Below, in pieces: positions 9,463-17,119 of a DNA stretch of 64,000 nucleotides. Position 1 is the stretch's first letter; every line of letters starts with the position of its first letter. The stretch is from a sulfur-oxidizing endosymbiont of Gigantopelta aegis (GTDB lineage: Bacteria > Pseudomonadota > Gammaproteobacteria > GRL18). The translations under genes and the position numbers were made by a program. The notes under the pieces are model-generated. The model made no database searches, was not told the DNA's origin, and worked only from the letters and a program-made list of their open reading frames with translations. The stretch lies in the NCBI RefSeq assembly GCF_016097415.1, contig NZ_JAEHGE010000001.1:3352857-3416856 (forward strand). The letters run 5' to 3'.

Positions 9463-9818
9463 TTAGTTGTTTTCCAGACCATGAATTTCAGGGTGAGCAT
9501 GGTGTTGTGTGCAAGATAAACCATCCAGTAACCACTGTAATTCTCTCAGTGTTAACGAAAGAGTGGGTTGTTCTTTTTCCATCGGCCACTGGAATTTCCC
9601 TTTTCAAGTGTACGATAGTAAAGCCAGAAACCATTACGCTCCCAGTACAGTATTTTAAGTTTATCTCGCTGACGATTACAAAAAACAAAGACACTGCCAT
9701 CAAAGGGATTGTATTCCAATTGCTCTGAGACAATCAGTGATAGCCCATTGGTTGCTTTTCTCATATCGGTAACACCAGAAACCAGATAAACCTGATTGAC
9801 TGTGATGCCCGTTATCAT
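9463..9818 (-). pseudogene. IS66-B copy 2 tnpB, one frameshift
   Basis: Starting at ATG 9818, the first 70 residues (VYLVSGVTDMRKATNGL, FVFCNRQRDKLKILYWERNGFWLYYRTLEKG) are a normal IS66 TnpB. One T is missing from the T-run near 9601 compared with copy 1, so the expected FQWPMEKEQP and the C-terminus to HGLENN (stop at 9463) are out of frame. Copy 1 is intact here but broken at another homopolymer. Confidence 0.87.
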
Positions 9819-10150
9819 GAAACAGTCCTGAGCAAATCCAGAATGGACTTGAGCTGATTCAGGTTCGTATCAGAATTGATTTCCAAACTGAAACCATTGG
9901 TATGGCTTACTTTAATTGCATTGCTTGTGGGGGAATTGGCCAGTAAATTAATGGGAATGAGTTGATTGTTGGTGTTGACCTGTTTTGATGAGCTAACATA
10001 ACCCAACTTCTTTCGATAATAGCTAAAAATATGAGAGGGTATCTTATGTTGTTGACAATAAACTGCCTGGCTTAAGTTACTGGCTTGGCAGGCCTCTATG
10101 TGTTGCTTCATCGAAGCATCTTTTGAATGGTTGCTCATTTGTATCTCCAA
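9815..10150 (-). CDS. IS66-B copy 2 tnpA accessory protein
   Basis: This is an IS66 TnpA of 111 residues, identical in sequence to 3623-3958. It is intact, with the helix-turn-helix SNLSQAVYCQQHKIP and YYRKKLG. ATGA overlap couples it to tnpB. The 71 bases between its start and the element end at 10221 presumably hold the IS promoter. Confidence 0.85.
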   Translation of the reverse strand: MEIQMSNHSKDASMKQHIEACQASNLSQAVYCQQHKIPSHIFSYYRKKLGYVSSSKQVNTNNQLIPINLLANSPTSNAIKVSHTNGFSLEINSDTNLNQLKSILDLLRTVS

Positions 10151-10224
10151 ATTACGAATTGAAGATCATAGTTTGAGCTAACTGAAGCTTATTGTGAACG
10201 TGGGTTTTAATTGACGTTTACGGT

Positions 10225-10851
10225 TTATAAAAATTTGCTATAAGCCTTTTCTGTAACAATGCCATTAAGCTTGATGTCCCATGCTTGCGATTCTAGCTGT
10301 GTTACTTTTTGCAGTGCGTGGGCAATACCCATAAAAATGGGTTTTTCAGCTGAATTTGCTTGCATATGTTGTAGCGCGCGGTCATAAAAACCACCCCCCA
10401 TTCCCAAGCGATTACCTAGGTCATCAAAGGCCACCAAGGGCGCTAATACAAGATCTAATTGTTGCGCCGATTTGAGTTGTGAGTCTTGATATTCAGGCTC
10501 AAGTATCCCAAAGTTGTTCTTTTTCAACACTGTTTGTTCACCATAAGCGGCAAAGGCCATCATGCCTTGCGTTTTGTCCAGAATGACTGGTAGATAAGCG
10601 TATTTCCCATCTAATGCTATGTGCCTGAGTAATGGTTCGAGATCAACTTCCCCATCAGCGGATAAATACAAAGCAATGTGCTGAGCATCTTGATACTCTG
10701 TGGAGTCAATGATGGTCTGACAAATGCTTGTGCTATGTTGTTCTTGATCAGAAGCCGTTAATTGACGTCGTTTTTCCCGCAGTGTATTTCGTAGTGCTTT
10801 AGCTGAGGTTTTATTGCTATGCGTTGCAGAGAAATTTTCAGGGGTCATCAT
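10225..10851 (-). CDS. fthC: 5-formyltetrahydrofolate cyclo-ligase
   Basis: This cytosolic enzyme converts 5-formyl-THF to 5,10-methenyl-THF using ATP, returning a storage folate to one-carbon metabolism. The product is about 208 residues, near the E. coli YgfA/Fau length. It shows the family's N-terminal AKALRNTLREKRR, a central YLSADGEVDLEPL and the nucleotide-binding signature GMGGGFYDRAL. The frame is open upstream to 10944, but that part overlaps the 6S RNA and has no family match, so ATG 10851 or 10848 is preferred. As in E. coli, it follows the 6S RNA gene and zapA and is probably processed from the same transcript. IS66-B begins 4 bases after its stop, so the gene is complete but its native downstream context is gone. 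Confidence 0.93.
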   Translation of the reverse strand: MMTPENFSATHSNKTSAKALRNTLREKRRQLTASDQEQHSTSICQTIIDSTEYQDAQHIALYLSADGEVDLEPLLRHIALDGKYAYLPVILDKTQGMMAFAAYGEQTVLKKNNFGILEPEYQDSQLKSAQQLDLVLAPLVAFDDLGNRLGMGGGFYDRALQHMQANSAEKPIFMGIAHALQKVTQLESQAWDIKLNGIVTEKAYSKFL

Positions 10852-10929
10852 ATATTGCCAAGATGGATACGAGTATGTATAGATTAAGAAATTAGAGATG
10901 AAAGTGTTGAGGTAAAAAGAAGAGAGTGG

Positions 10930-11120
10930 AAGAACAATTTGCACCGTCGCAAACTTTCGCTCTTGAACCTATCGGTTCAAGTGGAGATATGACTGATAAA
11001 TTAGGCTTTCTGCTCACTTATAAAATAAGGGCAGGCATGCACACATCATCAGGCGCGCATCCCCGGGGTAAAAGATTACGGCTCAAGAAGTACCCAGTTT
11101 GCTAACCTGTGTAAAGAGAA
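10930..11120 (-). ncRNA. ssrS: 6S RNA
   Basis: 6S RNA binds sigma-70 RNA polymerase in stationary phase. The position between zapA and fthC on their strand is the conserved gammaproteobacterial location. In the minus-strand sequence, AGTTTGCGACGGTGCAAA (10936-10953) pairs with TTTACACAGGTTAGCAAACT (11096-11115) to close a rod of about 190 nt. The 3' arm carries the hairpin CTTGAACCGATAGGTTCAAG, as in E. coli 6S (CTTGAACC...GGTTCAAG). Exact ends are estimates. Confidence 0.87.
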
Positions 11121-11171
11121 CTTCCACAGGCTTAATTATAAACCTCTCTTTCTCAGGATAAAAGCAATTCC

Positions 11172-11483
11172 TTATAATTCCATCTGTTTACTTTCGTTCA
11201 CGGCTCCGTCAATTTTCTCTCTTAACTGTCTAAGTTGTTGTTGTATTTGACTTTCATTGGCAGTTTGATGCTGTTGCTGCAATAAATCATGGGCTAGATT
11301 TAATGCTGCCATCACCGCAATGCGGTCACTACCGATGACTTTGCCGGTGGTGCGTATTTCCAGCATCTTGTCATTTAATAAGGCTGCCGAGTCTTCTAAA
11401 CTCTCTTTATGATTGGGTGCGCAGGCAATGCGGTAGTCTTTTTCCAGTATTTTGACTGTAACGGGTACTGTTTCGCCTTTCAT
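11172..11483 (-). CDS. zapA: Cell division protein ZapA
   Basis: ZapA binds FtsZ and promotes bundling of the Z ring at midcell. The 103-residue protein has the family pattern: VTVKILEKDYRIACAPNHKESLEDSAALLNDKM at the start, then GSDRIAVMAALNLAHDLL and a C-terminal coiled coil (QQLRQLREKIDGAV). The start codon overlaps the stop of the upstream TIGR02449-type gene by 4 bases, so the two are translationally coupled. The 6S RNA follows about 50 bases downstream. Confidence 0.95.
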   Translation of the reverse strand: MKGETVPVTVKILEKDYRIACAPNHKESLEDSAALLNDKMLEIRTTGKVIGSDRIAVMAALNLAHDLLQQQHQTANESQIQQQLRQLREKIDGAVNESKQMEL

Positions 11484-11734
11484 CCGTTACTCTCCATGCC
11501 TTTGAGACGGTTAATGATTGCTTCGACACGGGTGCGAGCGGTTTCGGTTTTTTCCATAAGTCTGGAACGCTCGACCTGTAAAAATTCTTGTTGTGAACGC
11601 AACTGAATATTTTCTTCCTTTAGTTGGTTGATGGTGCCTAGTAGCACATCGACGCTTTCATCCAGTCGCTTGAGTTCGATATCCGTATCGGTGGCGACAT
11701 TTTCGACTATCTTTTGAGCCATAGTTTCAATCAT
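11480..11734 (-). CDS. TIGR02449-type small coiled-coil protein
   Basis: The gene encodes an 84-residue protein, almost all predicted helix, with a leucine-rich coiled coil from about residue 20 to 75 (LKRLDESVDVLLGTINQLKEEN, TRVEAIINRLKGME). Proteins of this family lie directly upstream of zapA across gammaproteobacteria and are annotated as TIGR02449. The size, charge pattern and position resemble ZapB-like division coiled coils, but a division role is inference. An alternative start at the second Met (MAQK, 4 codons in) is possible. Confidence 0.8.
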   Translation of the reverse strand: MIETMAQKIVENVATDTDIELKRLDESVDVLLGTINQLKEENIQLRSQQEFLQVERSRLMEKTETARTRVEAIINRLKGMESNG

Positions 11735-12043
11735 ATTTCTACCCTATTGGCTACTCTGTTGTTTTTGTTTTTATAACGTTTTTATAACAGTGTAGGTATA
11801 CTCATTACTTTTAGTGTCTATAGTAGAATTCATTCCGGCAATGGTCAATGGGAAAACAACAATCTATAAGGGAAATGTTGATTAACTGGGGTATAATTCT
11901 ATTATTTAGAGAATGAATCACATTTTGTTCGCTTTCGAGGCGTAAGGTGTGGTTTTAAATAAGCAACCGTAGGCTTTTTGTCGGTGGCGAGTTTTGTTTT
12001 AATAGATGGATGTCATTTAATAATTGAGTAGTCAGAAGGGTTT
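11735..12043. promoter_or_regulatory. Divergent intergenic region between the zapA unit and ygfB
   Basis: This 309-bp AT-rich stretch separates two divergent transcripts, so it should hold both promoters. TATAAT at 11892-11897 is a candidate -10 box for ygfB, with no good -35 hexamer at the right distance. No gene or long repeat was seen. Confidence 0.4.
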
Positions 12044-12661
12044 ATGTCAGAAGTAAAGGAAATAGCAGTAAATATTGCACAGATCAAAGCTGATCTTGAG
12101 AAACTGGATAGTGAAATGTCGCCATCAGAGGTGCATGGCACTTTGTGTGGTGCGCTATGTGGTAAGCCAGATTTGAATTTACATGACTGGCTATCAATGA
12201 CTTTTTTTACGGCGGATGATGAGAACGTGAACGCGATTACTTCGCGTGGTTTATTATTTGAGGCGATTGCTGATTCGTTTAAAACATTCTTTTTAGAGAC
12301 GGTTAAAGCACTTTCTGATAATAGTTTGAATTTTCACCCGCTTTTACCCGAAGAAGGCAGTGAAAGTATGCGTTTACAAGCCATTGCTGAGTGGGCTCAG
12401 GGTTATTTGATGGGGCTGAGTTTGGCTGGGGTGAAAGGCTTTACAGATTATCCTGGGGAAGTTAAAGAATTTGTCGAGGCCATGGCATCCATTGCAACCG
12501 TAGATGACTATGAATTAGCAGGTGATGATAGCGACGAAGAAGCCATTATCGAGTTTATCGAATTTATTCGCATCGGTGTGTTATTGACCAATGAAGAAAT
12601 GAACCCAATAAGAGTGCCCATAGACATTCCACCCACCGATAACGAAGATACACTTCATTAA
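12044..12661 (+). CDS. ygfB: UPF0149 family protein YgfB
   Basis: This 205-residue protein has family-typical segments: MSPSEVHGTLCGALCG near the start, a middle RLQAIAEWAQGYLMGLSLAGVKG and the acidic C-terminus EEAIIEFIEFIRIGVLLTNEEM. The location immediately before pepP and divergent from zapA is the conserved gammaproteobacterial arrangement. In Pseudomonas a YgfB homologue influences beta-lactam resistance through anti-termination of an ampD-like gene; whether that holds here is unknown. It is probably co-transcribed with pepP, 25 bases downstream. Confidence 0.92.
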   Translation: MSEVKEIAVNIAQIKADLEKLDSEMSPSEVHGTLCGALCGKPDLNLHDWLSMTFFTADDENVNAITSRGLLFEAIADSFKTFFLETVKALSDNSLNFHPLLPEEGSESMRLQAIAEWAQGYLMGLSLAGVKGFTDYPGEVKEFVEAMASIATVDDYELAGDDSDEEAIIEFIEFIRIGVLLTNEEMNPIRVPIDIPPTDNEDTLH

Positions 12662-12686
12662 ACATTAAATACTAAATACTCAAACT

Positions 12687-14144
12687 ATGATAACAACTAA
12701 AGAGTTCACTCGTCGCAGAAAACACCTAATGCAGGACATGGGCAATGATAGCATTGCTATCCTACCCACCGCTGTTGAGCAAGTTAGAAATCGGGATGTG
12801 AATTTTATTTTCCGCCCAGATAGTGACTTTTTGTATCTCACTGGATTTTGGGAGCCTGAAGCCGTATTAGTCTTGATTCCCGGACGCAAGCATGGCGAAT
12901 ACGTTTTGTTTTGTCGGGAAAAAGACGAAACGCAAGAAATCTGGCATGGTCGCCGTGCGGGTCAAGAGGGCGTATTGGAAAAATTCGCGGCGGATGATTC
13001 TTTTCCTATTTCGGACATTGATGAGATTCTGCCGGGGCTGATGGAAAATAAAACCCGGGTATTTTATACCATGGGTATTCATGCCGATTTTGATCAGCGT
13101 TTGACTGGCTGGGTGAACCAGTTGAAGCAAAAAGTGCGTATGGGTGTCAATGCGCCGGGTGAATTCGTTGCGCTGGATCATGCTTTGCACGAAATGCGCT
13201 TGTTCAAATCCGCCAGTGAAATTAAAATGATGAAAAAAGCGGCCAGTGTTTCTTGTCTGGGACATGAGCGTTTAATGAAAATATGCCAGCCGGGCTTATA
13301 CGAATATCAACTGGAAGCAGAATTTATTCATCATTGTATGTTTAATGCCTGTCGAGAACAGGCCTACCCATCCATTGTTGGTGGCGGTGAAAATGGCTGT
13401 ATTTTACATTACACCGAGAATAATATGCCCTTGAAAGCGGGGGATTTAGTCTTAATCGATGCCGGTGGTGAATATCAGGGCTATGCCTCGGATATTACTC
13501 GCACTTATCCAGTGAATGGACGTTTTTCGACTGAGCAAAAAGCGCTTTATGAATTAGTGTTGGAAGCACAATTGGCGGCCATTGAAATGGTTTATCCCGG
13601 CAGTCATTGGAACGCGCCTCATGAAGCGGCAGTAAAAGTCATTACTCGGGGGCTGGTTAAATTAGGCCTGCTCAAAGGGCGTGTAGATAAGCTGATCAAA
13701 GAAGAAGCCTATAAGCCATTTTATATGCATCGTACGGGGCATTGGTTGGGTTTAGATGTGCATGATGTGGGTGATTACAAGATTGATAATGAATGGCGTA
13801 TGTTAGAGCCGGGTATGGTGTTGACGATTGAGCCGGGAATTTATACCGGCGATAATCGTAAAATTGCTAAAAAGTGGCGTAATATAGGGATTCGTATTGA
13901 GGATGATGTGCGTGTTACGCGTACGGGCTATGAGGTCTTGACGGCACGTGCCGCAAAGACTGTGGATGATATCGAAGCCTTGATGGCCAGTGGCAAAGCA
14001 TTAGTGGAAACGCCAAGGCTAATAGTGAAAAAAGCAGCGATAAAAAAGACAATAAAAAGAACGCCAGCAAAAAGAACAGTCGCAGTTAAAAAGAAGGCGA
14101 AAGTTCCGTCTAGTAAGAAAAAAGTAGTAAGAAAAAAGCGGTGA
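12687..14144 (+). CDS. pepP: Xaa-Pro aminopeptidase (PepP), with Lys-rich C-terminal tail
   Basis: PepP removes N-terminal residues that precede proline. It is a cytosolic M24B metallopeptidase with two Mn ions. The N-terminal creatinase-like domain (about 1-170) begins with FTRRRKHLMQDMG. In the catalytic domain the ligands sit in LVLIDAGGEYQGYASDITRTY (two Asp), HRTGHWLGLDVHDVGDY (His), VLTIEPGIY (Glu) and GIRIEDDVRVT (Glu). At 485 residues it is about 45 longer than E. coli PepP. The excess is a basic tail from about residue 440 rich in Lys, Ala and Pro (KRTPAKRTVAVKKKAKVPSS), resembling histone-H1-like linkers. The catalytic part appears intact; the role of the tail is unknown. Confidence 0.95.
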   Translation: MITTKEFTRRRKHLMQDMGNDSIAILPTAVEQVRNRDVNFIFRPDSDFLYLTGFWEPEAVLVLIPGRKHGEYVLFCREKDETQEIWHGRRAGQEGVLEKFAADDSFPISDIDEILPGLMENKTRVFYTMGIHADFDQRLTGWVNQLKQKVRMGVNAPGEFVALDHALHEMRLFKSASEIKMMKKAASVSCLGHERLMKICQPGLYEYQLEAEFIHHCMFNACREQAYPSIVGGGENGCILHYTENNMPLKAGDLVLIDAGGEYQGYASDITRTYPVNGRFSTEQKALYELVLEAQLAAIEMVYPGSHWNAPHEAAVKVITRGLVKLGLLKGRVDKLIKEEAYKPFYMHRTGHWLGLDVHDVGDYKIDNEWRMLEPGMVLTIEPGIYTGDNRKIAKKWRNIGIRIEDDVRVTRTGYEVLTARAAKTVDDIEALMASGKALVETPRLIVKKAAIKKTIKRTPAKRTVAVKKKAKVPSSKKKVVRKKR

Positions 14145-14173
14145 GTCGAGTTCAAGCCAAATAAAACAGCATT

Positions 14174-14262
14174 TGTAGGATGCGGTGAGTGCAACGAACC
14201 ACATCGAAGACGTTTGTTTAAGAAGGTTATTGATGCGGTTCGTTCCTCACCACATCCTACAA
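14174..14262. repeat. Intergenic palindrome, TAGGATG family, copy 1
   Basis: This is a long imperfect inverted repeat: TGTAGGATGCGGTGAG at the left and CTCACCACATCCTACA at the right, with inner GAACCACATC/GATGCGGTTC arms. It matches copies at 31524, 40477 and 63305. It lies between pepP and ubiH and could form a hairpin in RNA or DNA. Confidence 0.9.
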
Positions 14263-14333
14263 TTGAAGTGAGTGTTTCCATTGTTATATTTTCATCTTAA
14301 AATGTGCAACAAATTATAATTAATAGAGTCAGT

Positions 14334-15677
14334 ATGAGCGAAGCAAGCAATAACTTTTTTGATGTCGTTATCGTTGGCGGCGGTTTAGCCGGAGCGAGTA
14401 TGGCGCTGGCCTTAGCGCCTGCCTTGGCAAAATCAAAGCGTCGCATTGCGGTGATTGAAGCGCACCCCTATCAGCAACAGCGTTTGCAACCTAGTTTTGA
14501 TGATCGCTGCCTTGCGCTTGCCTGGAGTTCCAAACAAATCTATCAGTCAATGGGAATTTGGGATGAATTGGCTAAGCATTGTCATGAGGGACAGAGTGAT
14601 GGCTTTGCGGCCATTAAGCAAATTCATATTTCTGAGCGAGGGCATTTAGGTGTGACCCGTTTGGATCAGCAAAAAGAAGCTGTGCCGGCTTTAGGCTCTG
14701 TGGTTGAAAGTCGGGTTTTGGGTGAGGTGCTGGTTGAGCAAATGAAATTGCATGATAATATTCACGTATTTTGTCCTGCGAGCATTGAACAATTGGCAAC
14801 TAATGCTGATGAAGTCAGTATCAGTCTTATAGTTGATCCTGAGACTGAGCTTGAACCTGAACCTGAGTCGGCTCAGGCGCAGAGCAAGCATCAGAAAATC
14901 AAAGCAAGCTTGCTCATTGTTGCAGATGGTGTGAATTCACAAACTCGTGAGTCTTTGGGGATCAAAGTCAATCAAAAAGCGTATGCCCAGACCGCAATCA
15001 TTGCTAATATTGAAACAGCAATGCCGCATAATAATATTGCCTATGAGCGTTTTACCGACTCAGGGCCTTTGGCGGTATTGCCCTTGACTCGCAATCGTAG
15101 TTCATTAGTCTGGACAGTGAAAGATGAGCAATTAGATGACGTGATGGCCATGAATGATGCTGAGTTTAGTCAGGCTTTGCAACAGCGCTTTGGTCATCGC
15201 CTAGGACAGATAAAAAAGGTAGGTCATCGTGCGGCTTATCCATTGATGTTAATGACAATTGATAATGAGACACTTGCCTATCAGCAGCGTGTGGCATTGA
15301 TTGGTAACGCCGCACATGGGGTGCATCCAGTGGCAGGGCAGGGCTTTAATCTAGGTTTGCGTGATATTTCTGCCTTGGCAGAGCTCATTGTAGCTGAAGT
15401 GCAAGCCCATAAAAGCGCTGATCTGGGTAATGATGAGTTATTGTCAAGGTATTGGCAATGGCGACAGGCTGACATTAAACAAGTGACTCGTATTACCAAT
15501 GGCCTGATTAAATTATTTTCCAACCATTCGACTTCTTTGGCAATTTTGAGAAACTCTGGCTTATTCCTGACGGATATTATTTCACCTTTGAAGCATGTGA
15601 TTGCACATGAAGCCATGGGTAATGGCATATTGCAGGGTAGAATGAGTAAGATGGCAGTGGGTCAGTCCTTGCTTTGA
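14334..15677 (+). CDS. ubiH: 2-octaprenyl-6-methoxyphenol hydroxylase (UbiH)
   Basis: This is an FAD-dependent monooxygenase of aerobic ubiquinone synthesis. The product of about 447 residues begins with a Rossmann dinucleotide fold (DVVIVGGGLAGASMALAL). A mid-protein LLIVADGVNSQTRESLG (the DG motif) and a C-terminal FAD ribityl site follow, written LIGNAAHGVHPVAGQGFNLGLRD. GNAA instead of GDAA in that site is characteristic of UbiH against UbiI. A GTG at 14304 in the same frame adds 10 residues; ATG 14334 lies just before the conserved fold and is preferred. It lies between pepP and a second hydroxylase gene, ubiI, as in E. coli. Confidence 0.93.
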   Translation: MSEASNNFFDVVIVGGGLAGASMALALAPALAKSKRRIAVIEAHPYQQQRLQPSFDDRCLALAWSSKQIYQSMGIWDELAKHCHEGQSDGFAAIKQIHISERGHLGVTRLDQQKEAVPALGSVVESRVLGEVLVEQMKLHDNIHVFCPASIEQLATNADEVSISLIVDPETELEPEPESAQAQSKHQKIKASLLIVADGVNSQTRESLGIKVNQKAYAQTAIIANIETAMPHNNIAYERFTDSGPLAVLPLTRNRSSLVWTVKDEQLDDVMAMNDAEFSQALQQRFGHRLGQIKKVGHRAAYPLMLMTIDNETLAYQQRVALIGNAAHGVHPVAGQGFNLGLRDISALAELIVAEVQAHKSADLGNDELLSRYWQWRQADIKQVTRITNGLIKLFSNHSTSLAILRNSGLFLTDIISPLKHVIAHEAMGNGILQGRMSKMAVGQSLL

Positions 15678-15688
15678 TTGGCAGTTAA

Positions 15689-15778
15689 GTAGGGTGGGCA
15701 TAGCTTTATCTGCCCACGCTGACTCAATACTTTGTATAGTGACCGTAGGATGCTGCTGAGGAACGAAGCGCATCATCA
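15689..15778. repeat. Chimeric palindrome (GTAGGGTGGGCA half joined to GTAGGATG half)
   Basis: The first 50 bases (GTAGGGTGGGCA...CTGCCCACGCTGA) belong to the family at 29295 and 36275. The second part (GTAGGATGCTGCTGAGGAACG) resembles the TAGGATG family, with changes. It lies between ubiH and ubiI. Confidence 0.75.
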
Positions 15779-15854
15779 ATAGCAAAATATACATAAAAAA
15801 TTTAATTATTAACCAGTCCTAGAGTCAGCAACACATAACCCAATAGAACAAACC

Positions 15855-17111
15855 ATGACACAAAAACAAAAACAAGATAAAGCACAAATAAATAAACCGA
15901 AGCATTACGACATTGTCATCGTCGGTGGCGGCATGGTGGGTGCAACATTAGCCTGTGCATTAGGCAATAGCTCACTCAAAGTTGCCGTCATTGAAGCCTA
16001 TCAAAGTGACTTTAACTGGCCAAAAAATTCCCATGACATCCGTGTCAGTGCCATCACTCATGCTAGTCAGCATATTTTTGAAAATCTGGGTGTTTGGGAT
16101 AGTATGCAACAGGATGGCGTGGCCGCTTACACTAAAATGCATGTCTGGGATGCAACAGGTCAGGGGCAAATTCATTTTGACAGTGTCGAGGTCGGACAGG
16201 CTGATCTGGGTCACATTATAGAAAACCGTATTATTCAAAAAGCAGTACAAAATAAATTGGCTGATTTTGATAATATCGAATTATTAATGCCCTTACAATT
16301 ACAGTCATTACAGATGTATGATTCAGGTGTTGAATTGATTAGTACCGATGGTCAAAAAATAACAACCGATCTTTTGGTGGGTGCAGATGGTGCTAATTCA
16401 TGGGTGCGAAAACAAACGGAAATCAGCCTGACGACCTGGGCTTATGAACAGAGTGCAGTGGTCTGTAATGTCAGTACCTCAGAAGCCAATCAAAGTGCTT
16501 GCTGGCAGCAGTTTATGCCCACGGGGCCATTAGCTTTTTTACCCCTTGAAGATGGCCAAAGCTCCATCGTCTGGTCAACGACTGAGGAGCAGGCTCAGGC
16601 ATTGGTCGCGATGGATAAACAAGCCTTTAATCAAGAATTACAGATGACCTTTGGTAGTTCTTTGGGGCGCATTCAATTAACGTCCGAACGTGCCAGTTTT
16701 CCTTTGCGACTCAGACATGCGAATCAATATGTACAAGAACACCTGGCCTTAATTGGTGATGCCGCACATACGGTACATCCTTTGGCGGGTCAGGGTGTGA
16801 ATTTGGGCTTATTGGATGCTGCGGTGCTAGCAGAAGAGATTTTACGCGCCCATGAACAACAGCGAGTACTGGGTGGCTTGGCAACACTGCGTCGCTATGA
16901 ACGTCGTCGTAAGGGCGAAAATATTGCTATGTTAGCAGCAATGGATGGCTTTAAACGTTTGTTCAGCAATGATATTACTCCCTTTAAATTATTGCGCAAT
17001 TCCGGGCTGAACCTTGCAGATAAACTCAGCCCAGTGAAAAATCTATTGATCAAACGTGCGATGGGTTTGTTGGGTGAGCAAACACCTCTTTTAGCGCGAC
17101 TCAAATTATAA
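15855..17111 (+). CDS. ubiI: UbiH/UbiI-family FAD hydroxylase, probably UbiI
   Basis: It encodes 418 residues. UbiI (VisC) hydroxylates C5 of the ubiquinone ring precursor. The N-terminal FAD fold reads DIVIVGGGMVGATLACALG, the middle carries LLVGADGANSWVRKQ, and the C-terminal FAD site is LIGDAAHTVHPLAGQGVNLGLLDAA. GDAAHTVHPLAGQGVNLG matches UbiI rather than UbiH, supporting assignment of the pair. ATG at 15855 is followed by a Lys/Gln-rich lead of about 18 residues before the fold. The gene ends 8 bases before the convergent fbpC stop, with no clear terminator between them. Confidence 0.9.
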   Translation: MTQKQKQDKAQINKPKHYDIVIVGGGMVGATLACALGNSSLKVAVIEAYQSDFNWPKNSHDIRVSAITHASQHIFENLGVWDSMQQDGVAAYTKMHVWDATGQGQIHFDSVEVGQADLGHIIENRIIQKAVQNKLADFDNIELLMPLQLQSLQMYDSGVELISTDGQKITTDLLVGADGANSWVRKQTEISLTTWAYEQSAVVCNVSTSEANQSACWQQFMPTGPLAFLPLEDGQSSIVWSTTEEQAQALVAMDKQAFNQELQMTFGSSLGRIQLTSERASFPLRLRHANQYVQEHLALIGDAAHTVHPLAGQGVNLGLLDAAVLAEEILRAHEQQRVLGGLATLRRYERRRKGENIAMLAAMDGFKRLFSNDITPFKLLRNSGLNLADKLSPVKNLLIKRAMGLLGEQTPLLARLKL

Positions 17112-17119
17112 AACACCGA

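Larger units (their letters stand above)
7830..10221 (-). mobile_element. IS66-family element IS66-B, copy 2 (2392 bp)
   Basis: The ends are inverted repeats: GTATACGTCAA at 7830 and the complement of GTAAACGTCAA at 10221, extending to a shared CCCACGTT. Genes tnpA, tnpB and tnpC are on the minus strand. The left flank is GCTGTTCG (inside IS66-A) and the right flank is GGTTTATA (end of fthC). These do not match each other, so the element is a recombinant; its left flank matches the right flank of copy 1 instead. Confidence 0.9.

Noticed and set aside
1-10221. Frameshifts as sequencing errors
   Set aside because: Indels fall in transposase genes of several elements while multi-kilobase host genes are clean, and one lesion is shared by two distant IS66-A copies. 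Raw reads would still be needed to exclude errors at single sites such as 60197.
10852-10944. N-terminal extension of fthC by 31 residues
   Set aside because: It has no family similarity and reaches into the conserved 6S RNA; ATG 10851 or 10848 fits the family.
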